In this document: positions 6,124 to 9,565 of the stretch, one piece after another
How positions within the stretch are numbered: the first letter of the stretch is position 1
How the letters are laid out: each line of letters begins with the position of its first letter
NCBI GenBank assembly: GCA_031426435.1
Contig: JANPLH010000026.1
Location: 1-9,565 of the forward strand
DNA length: 9,565 bases
Reading direction: 5' to 3'
Origin: UBA6168 sp031426435
GTDB taxonomy: Bacteria > Bacteroidota > Bacteroidia > Chitinophagales > Saprospiraceae
Notes under the pieces: generated by a model
Told to the model about the DNA's origin: nothing
Database searches by the model: none
What the model saw: only the letters and a program-made list of their open reading frames with translations
Made by a program: the position numbers and the translations under genes

Positions 6124-8808
6124 ATGATTCTCAACTTTCATATACACTACGCCACAAAACCGGGCGAACTTGTCATCATCTTGCTCCTCAAAAACGGCAA
6201 ACCTGAGACGGTCAACTGCCAATCCTATGATGGCGAGCACTGGGTTGCCGTCATGCAACTTGCTGAAAAAGAGGCGTTTGAATACAAATATGCACTACAA
6301 ACACTCAGCGGCGTCACTGAGGAGCGTGGTGCGTACCGCAATTTGGAGTTGGATGAAAATGCGACCAGCCAAGCTTTCTTGCAGGACTACTGGCGGCCCC
6401 AATCCGAGGCGGAGCGCAACTTCTTTTCCGCCGCCTTTAAGGACGTTATTTTTGCTCGGAAGACGGCAACACCCAAAGCTCCCAAGGCCAAGAAAACCAC
6501 TGGAAACAAAGTCATTTTACAACTTTACGCTGCTGCCATTCCGCCCCATTTGCAGTTTTGTGTTATTGGAAACAACGATGCCCTCGGCAACTGGAAAAAG
6601 CCGCTCATGCTCTCCGATGCCAAATATCCCCTCTGGCAAACCGAGTTGGAAGTAGAAGGTTTGACTGCTGATTTTGAGTACAAATTCGCTGCCTACGACC
6701 CTGATAAACAGCAAGTTGTGGAATGGGAATCGGGCGAAAACCGAAAGCTGCATTTTGTCTTTCCATCCCAAGGAGATAAATCGAAAAAAGGGTCCGTGCT
6801 CGTTCGCACCGACGAAAGCTTCCAATATGACCCGAATACCCGCTGGCGAGGCGCTGGCCTGGCCATTCCGGTCTTCTCATTGCGCAGCAAAAATGGCTGC
6901 GGCATAGGCGAGTTCAACGACCTTAATCTGCTCACCGACTGGGCCGTGAAGACGGGCATGCGGCTTGTGCAGACCCTTCCCGTCAACGACACCATTGCCA
7001 CCAAGACCTGGACGGACAGCTACCCGTATGCCGCTATTTCGGTCTTTGCGCTGCATCCGCTTTATGTGAATATCCAAGCCATTGCGAAGCTGAAAAACAA
7101 AGCCGATGAAGCCCGTTTGACGAAGGCTATTACGGAGCTAAACAAATCGGAAACCGTTGATTTTGAGGGCGTTCTGAACACGAAGTTTGCTTTTTTTGAA
7201 CTGCTGTACGCCCAAGAGAAACGCTCTTTTTTCAAAGACCACGAAGTGCAAAACTTCATGGAAGCAAACGCCGATTGGCTCAAACCTTATGCCGCCTTCT
7301 GCCATTTGCGGGACGTTAACGGCACGACGGATTTCAATAATTGGGGCGAATACGCCACCTATTCGCCCAGCGTTGTTTCTGAGCTTTGCGACCCAAATTA
7401 CAAGTCGTTCGATGCCGTCGCACGCTATTATTTTATCCAATTCCACGCCCACAAGCAACTGCTCAGCGCCACCAATTACGCCCGCCAGCACGGCGTGGTG
7501 CTAAAGGGCGACCTGCCCATCGGCATCTACCGGCAAAGCTGCGACGCTTGGGTGGCGCCGCACCTTTACAACATGGACGGGCAAGCTGGTGCCCCGCCCG
7601 ACCTCTATGCCGTGGACGGCCAAAACTGGGGCTTCCCGACCTACAACTGGGACGCAATGGCCGCCGATGGCTTTTCGTGGTGGCAGCAGCGTATGGGCAA
7701 GTTGGCCGAGTATTTTGACGCCCTGCGCATTGACCACATCCTCGGTTTTTTCCGCATCTGGCAAATACCGACGAACCAGACCGAGGGCACGATGGGGCTC
7801 TTCAACCCACGGCTGCCATATTCCCGCCAAGACTTGGCGAACTTCGGCCTGCACGGCAACCTCGACCGCTATTTGCAGCCGTATATCCGGGCGCATTTAT
7901 TAAATGAAATGTTTGGAGAAGACGCCAGTTTTATCGTTGAAAACTTTTTGGAACAACCCGCTCCTGGTGTTTTTCGCTTGCGCAATTTTGTGGACAACCA
8001 GTTGAAAATCAAGGAGTTGTTTTTGAACGATAAAAATTTTAAGAAGCAAAAACAGTTCGAAAAACCACTAAAACGCCTTGTGAGCGAGGTGCTGCTGTTG
8101 GAGGAGCCAGCGGGCTTCAACCCTCGCATCACCATCCATGCCACCCAGTCTTACAAAGACCTCAGCGAGCACGAAAAAACCATTTTCGACCGCCTTTACG
8201 AAGACTATTTTCAGGTGCGCCACGACGAGTATTGGCGGCAACAGGCCCTCTGGAAACTGCCCTCTCTGCTCAAGGCCAGCAACATGCTCATCTGTGGCGA
8301 AGACCTCGGCATGATACCAAATTCGGTGCCCGGCGTCATGCGGGATTTGAACATTATTTCACTGAAAATCCAGCGTGCGCCATCTGGCCCCGTCGAGTTT
8401 GACGACCCAGCCACCTACCCTTGGACGAGCGTTTGCAGCCCCTCATGCCACGACATGAGCACCGTGCGTGGCTGGTGGGAAGAAGACCACGCCCGCTCAC
8501 AGCGGTTTCTAAATAACACCCTGCATATCAATGGTTTAGCTCCGCAACTATGCACCCCCGGCGTGGTGGAAGCCGCAAACCGACAACACTTGGCATCGCC
8601 GAGCATTTGGGCCATTTTCCCTGTGCAGGACCTCGTGGGCATGGATGCCAACCTGCGCCGCAAGAACGCCAAAGCCGAGCAAATCAACGACCCCAGTATC
8701 GTGCCGCACTATTGGCGGTTCCGCTTCCATTTGACGATGGAGGAGTTGATTAAAATGGAGGGATTGAATGAGCGGATAAGGTGGATGGTGAAGGAGGGGG
8801 GGCGGTGA
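6124..8808 (+). CDS. malQ: 4-alpha-glucanotransferase (GH77, DPE2-like) with tandem CBM20-type starch-binding domains
   Basis: This cytosolic-type enzyme (no signal peptide) transfers alpha-1,4-glucan segments or glucosyl units between maltose/maltodextrins and longer glucans, in maltose and glycogen metabolism. Residues 1-~115 and ~128-230 are two CBM20-like modules; the second shows GNNDALGNW and EYKF. A short Ala/Lys/Pro linker at ~113-127 joins them. The GH77 catalytic domain runs from ~240 to the end. By motif, the nucleophile is D537 (ALRIDHILGFFR), the acid/base E726 (ICGEDLGMIP) and the third Asp D777 (SCHDMSTVRGWW); all three are present. The 189-residue gap between D537 and E726 is far longer than in simple bacterial MalQ. 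It indicates the insertion that marks plant DPE2 and its Bacteroidota relatives, which favour maltose plus a polysaccharide acceptor. At 894 residues the length fits that subgroup. The start at 6124 is supported by MILNFHIHY, a typical first beta-strand of these proteins. The TGA stop is one base from the stop of the convergent mutarotase gene. Confidence 0.93.
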   Translation: MILNFHIHYATKPGELVIILLLKNGKPETVNCQSYDGEHWVAVMQLAEKEAFEYKYALQTLSGVTEERGAYRNLELDENATSQAFLQDYWRPQSEAERNFFSAAFKDVIFARKTATPKAPKAKKTTGNKVILQLYAAAIPPHLQFCVIGNNDALGNWKKPLMLSDAKYPLWQTELEVEGLTADFEYKFAAYDPDKQQVVEWESGENRKLHFVFPSQGDKSKKGSVLVRTDESFQYDPNTRWRGAGLAIPVFSLRSKNGCGIGEFNDLNLLTDWAVKTGMRLVQTLPVNDTIATKTWTDSYPYAAISVFALHPLYVNIQAIAKLKNKADEARLTKAITELNKSETVDFEGVLNTKFAFFELLYAQEKRSFFKDHEVQNFMEANADWLKPYAAFCHLRDVNGTTDFNNWGEYATYSPSVVSELCDPNYKSFDAVARYYFIQFHAHKQLLSATNYARQHGVVLKGDLPIGIYRQSCDAWVAPHLYNMDGQAGAPPDLYAVDGQNWGFPTYNWDAMAADGFSWWQQRMGKLAEYFDALRIDHILGFFRIWQIPTNQTEGTMGLFNPRLPYSRQDLANFGLHGNLDRYLQPYIRAHLLNEMFGEDASFIVENFLEQPAPGVFRLRNFVDNQLKIKELFLNDKNFKKQKQFEKPLKRLVSEVLLLEEPAGFNPRITIHATQSYKDLSEHEKTIFDRLYEDYFQVRHDEYWRQQALWKLPSLLKASNMLICGEDLGMIPNSVPGVMRDLNIISLKIQRAPSGPVEFDDPATYPWTSVCSPSCHDMSTVRGWWEEDHARSQRFLNNTLHINGLAPQLCTPGVVEAANRQHLASPSIWAIFPVQDLVGMDANLRRKNAKAEQINDPSIVPHYWRFRFHLTMEELIKMEGLNERIRWMVKEGGR

Positions 8809-8809
8809 G

Positions 8810-9124
8810 TTACGCCATCTTAAATACCTCTTTCAGCCTCACACTCACGGGCGACCGATCTGCATTCGTCGCCATAATATCCCCCATGAACGCCCACCAG
8901 CGTTGCATGACTGGGTGCTTTGGCAAATCATCCAAAGCAGCAGGGTCTTCAATTAGTAGTGTACCGAAAAGGGTATGCGTTTCCTCCTCCAAAAAAATAT
9001 GGTAGTCACTGATGCCTGTAGCGTGCAGCAGGTCGGCGAGGTCGGGCCAGAGAGCGTCGTGGCGGCGCTGGTATTCTTCAGCTTGGCCAACGTTGAGGAA
9101 CATTTTAAAGGCGATACGAGGCAT
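8810..9124 (-). CDS. rhaM: L-rhamnose mutarotase
   Basis: The 104-residue product interconverts the alpha and beta anomers of L-rhamnose, supplying the form used by L-rhamnose isomerase. It belongs to the RhaM/YiiL family (COG3254, dimeric alpha/beta-barrel fold). Length and residue numbering match E. coli RhaM from memory: EEYQRRH puts Tyr18 and His22 at the active-site positions, QRWW gives Trp76-Trp77, and the C-terminal SPVSVRLKEVF is the family ending. I chose the ATG at 9124 because MPRIAFKMFLN aligns with the family N terminus; the frame stays open to an ATG at 9235, but that start would run into the neighbouring ABC gene. The region before the ATG is A-rich (AATTAAACATAAAG) with no Shine-Dalgarno site. 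No other rhamnose gene is visible. Some homologues act on other sugars such as L-fucose, so the substrate is inferred from similarity. Confidence 0.9.
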   Translation of the reverse strand: MPRIAFKMFLNVGQAEEYQRRHDALWPDLADLLHATGISDYHIFLEEETHTLFGTLLIEDPAALDDLPKHPVMQRWWAFMGDIMATNADRSPVSVRLKEVFKMA

Positions 9125-9129
9125 GGCTT

Positions 9130-9170
9130 TATGTTTAATTGCGAAGCAGAAAGCCAAACTTCGTAATTTG
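9130..9170 (+). promoter_or_regulatory. Possible promoter elements of the ABC transporter gene
   Basis: The 70-bp spacer between the divergent mutarotase and ABC starts must carry both promoters unless they lie inside the genes. On the plus strand, TATGTTTA (9130-9137) has one mismatch to TAnnTTTG. TAATTTG (9164-9170) has the box with one spacer base missing, and a TTG (9139-9141) lies 22 bases upstream of it. Neither is a full match. I find no convincing box for the mutarotase gene on the minus strand. Confidence 0.2.
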
Positions 9171-9194
9171 CCGCCTAATGGCCAATTAAAACTT

Positions 9195-9565
9195 ATGTCC
9201 CAGTCCAATCTCCTCACCATCAACGACTTGCGCATTCATTTTCCCTCTGAGGAAGGCACGGTGGAGGCACTCCGTGGCATTTCGTTTTCGTTGAAAAAAG
9301 GCGAAACGCTCGGCATAGTAGGGGAGAGCGGCTCCGGCAAGTCCATGACCGCTCAGGCCGTCATGGGGCTGCTGCCGAGCAAGGCACAATTGGTCAGTGG
9401 CGAGATTTTTTACGAAAGAAAAGACGGGACCAAGGCTGACCTGACTAAGCTGTTAACCAGCGAAATGCAGCGAATTAGGGGCAGGGAAGTTGGGATGGTT
9501 TTTCAAGAACCAATGACTTCACTGAACCCCATTATGCGCTGCGGGGAACAGGTTGCCGAAGCCAT
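9195..9565 (+). CDS. Oligopeptide/dipeptide-type ABC transporter ATP-binding protein (partial, 3' end beyond window)
   Basis: The frame opens at ATG 9195 (MSQSNLLTINDLRIHF) and stays open to the window edge, giving 123 complete codons. It encodes the N-terminal part of a cytoplasmic nucleotide-binding subunit of the DppD/OppD class, which hydrolyses ATP to drive peptide or similar solute transport through an inner-membrane permease. The Walker A motif GESGSGKS lies at residues 43-50, followed by MTAQAVMGLLP. The Q-loop FQEPMTSLNP at 103-112 is characteristic of the peptide/nickel transporter group, and EGTVEALRGISF is the usual A-loop region. The signature motif, Walker B and any second ATPase domain lie outside the window. 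Bacteroidota often carry a fused two-ATPase (DppD-DppF) form, so this may be the first half of one. The leader is A-rich (AATTAAAA) without a Shine-Dalgarno site. Confidence 0.9.
   Translation, partial: MSQSNLLTINDLRIHFPSEEGTVEALRGISFSLKKGETLGIVGESGSGKSMTAQAVMGLLPSKAQLVSGEIFYERKDGTKADLTKLLTSEMQRIRGREVGMVFQEPMTSLNPIMRCGEQVAEA

Noticed and set aside
6015..6206. 63-codon plus-strand frame overlapping the start of the glucanotransferase gene
   Set aside because: It overlaps the well-supported gene in another frame, spans the candidate promoter and resembles no known protein.
7501..7896. 131-codon minus-strand frame inside the glucanotransferase gene
   Set aside because: It is antisense to the catalytic core with no domain similarity; the frame is open because of codon bias in the real gene.
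9125..9235. N-terminal extension of the rhamnose mutarotase to an upstream ATG
   Set aside because: The extra 37 residues have no counterpart in the family and would overlap the start of the divergent ABC gene; MPRIAFKM aligns with the known family N terminus.

Overview
The window reads as Bacteroidota DNA, most likely from a gliding or filamentous marine or sludge lineage of the Saprospiria/Chitinophagia type (lineage is inference). The grounds are a giant secreted repeat protein ending in the gliding-motility-associated (type B, type IX secretion) C-terminal domain, a plant DPE2-like 4-alpha-glucanotransferase with N-terminal starch-binding modules, A-rich leaders in place of clear Shine-Dalgarno sites, and a TAnnTTTG-type -7 box.

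Layout: positions 21-5882 (minus strand) hold one 1953-residue surface or secreted protein. From the N terminus it has a signal peptide, an Ig/PKD-like module, a galactose-binding-like beta-sandwich, 17 tandem ~84-residue Ig/PKD-like repeats each with exactly two cysteines, one SprB-type repeat, another Ig-like module and the type IX sorting domain. A 241-bp divergent intergenic region (5883-6123) carries a candidate promoter for each flanking gene. Positions 6124-8808 (plus) encode the glucanotransferase. It converges, with one base between the stop codons, on a small L-rhamnose mutarotase gene (8810-9124, minus). A 70-bp divergent spacer then leads to the start of an oligopeptide/dipeptide-type ABC transporter ATPase (9195 to the window end, plus), cut off by the edge.

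The four genes do not form one pathway. The glucanotransferase (maltose/glycogen-type glucan turnover) and the mutarotase (L-rhamnose anomer conversion) are both carbohydrate enzymes, but they sit on opposite strands and share no operon. The giant protein is probably an adhesin or matrix protein, and the ABC ATPase probably powers peptide uptake or export.

The most striking observation is compositional. The giant protein has no lysine and no arginine from residue 8 to residue 1808, while its last ~145 residues are rich in both. I see no RNA gene, CRISPR array, insertion sequence or phage element.
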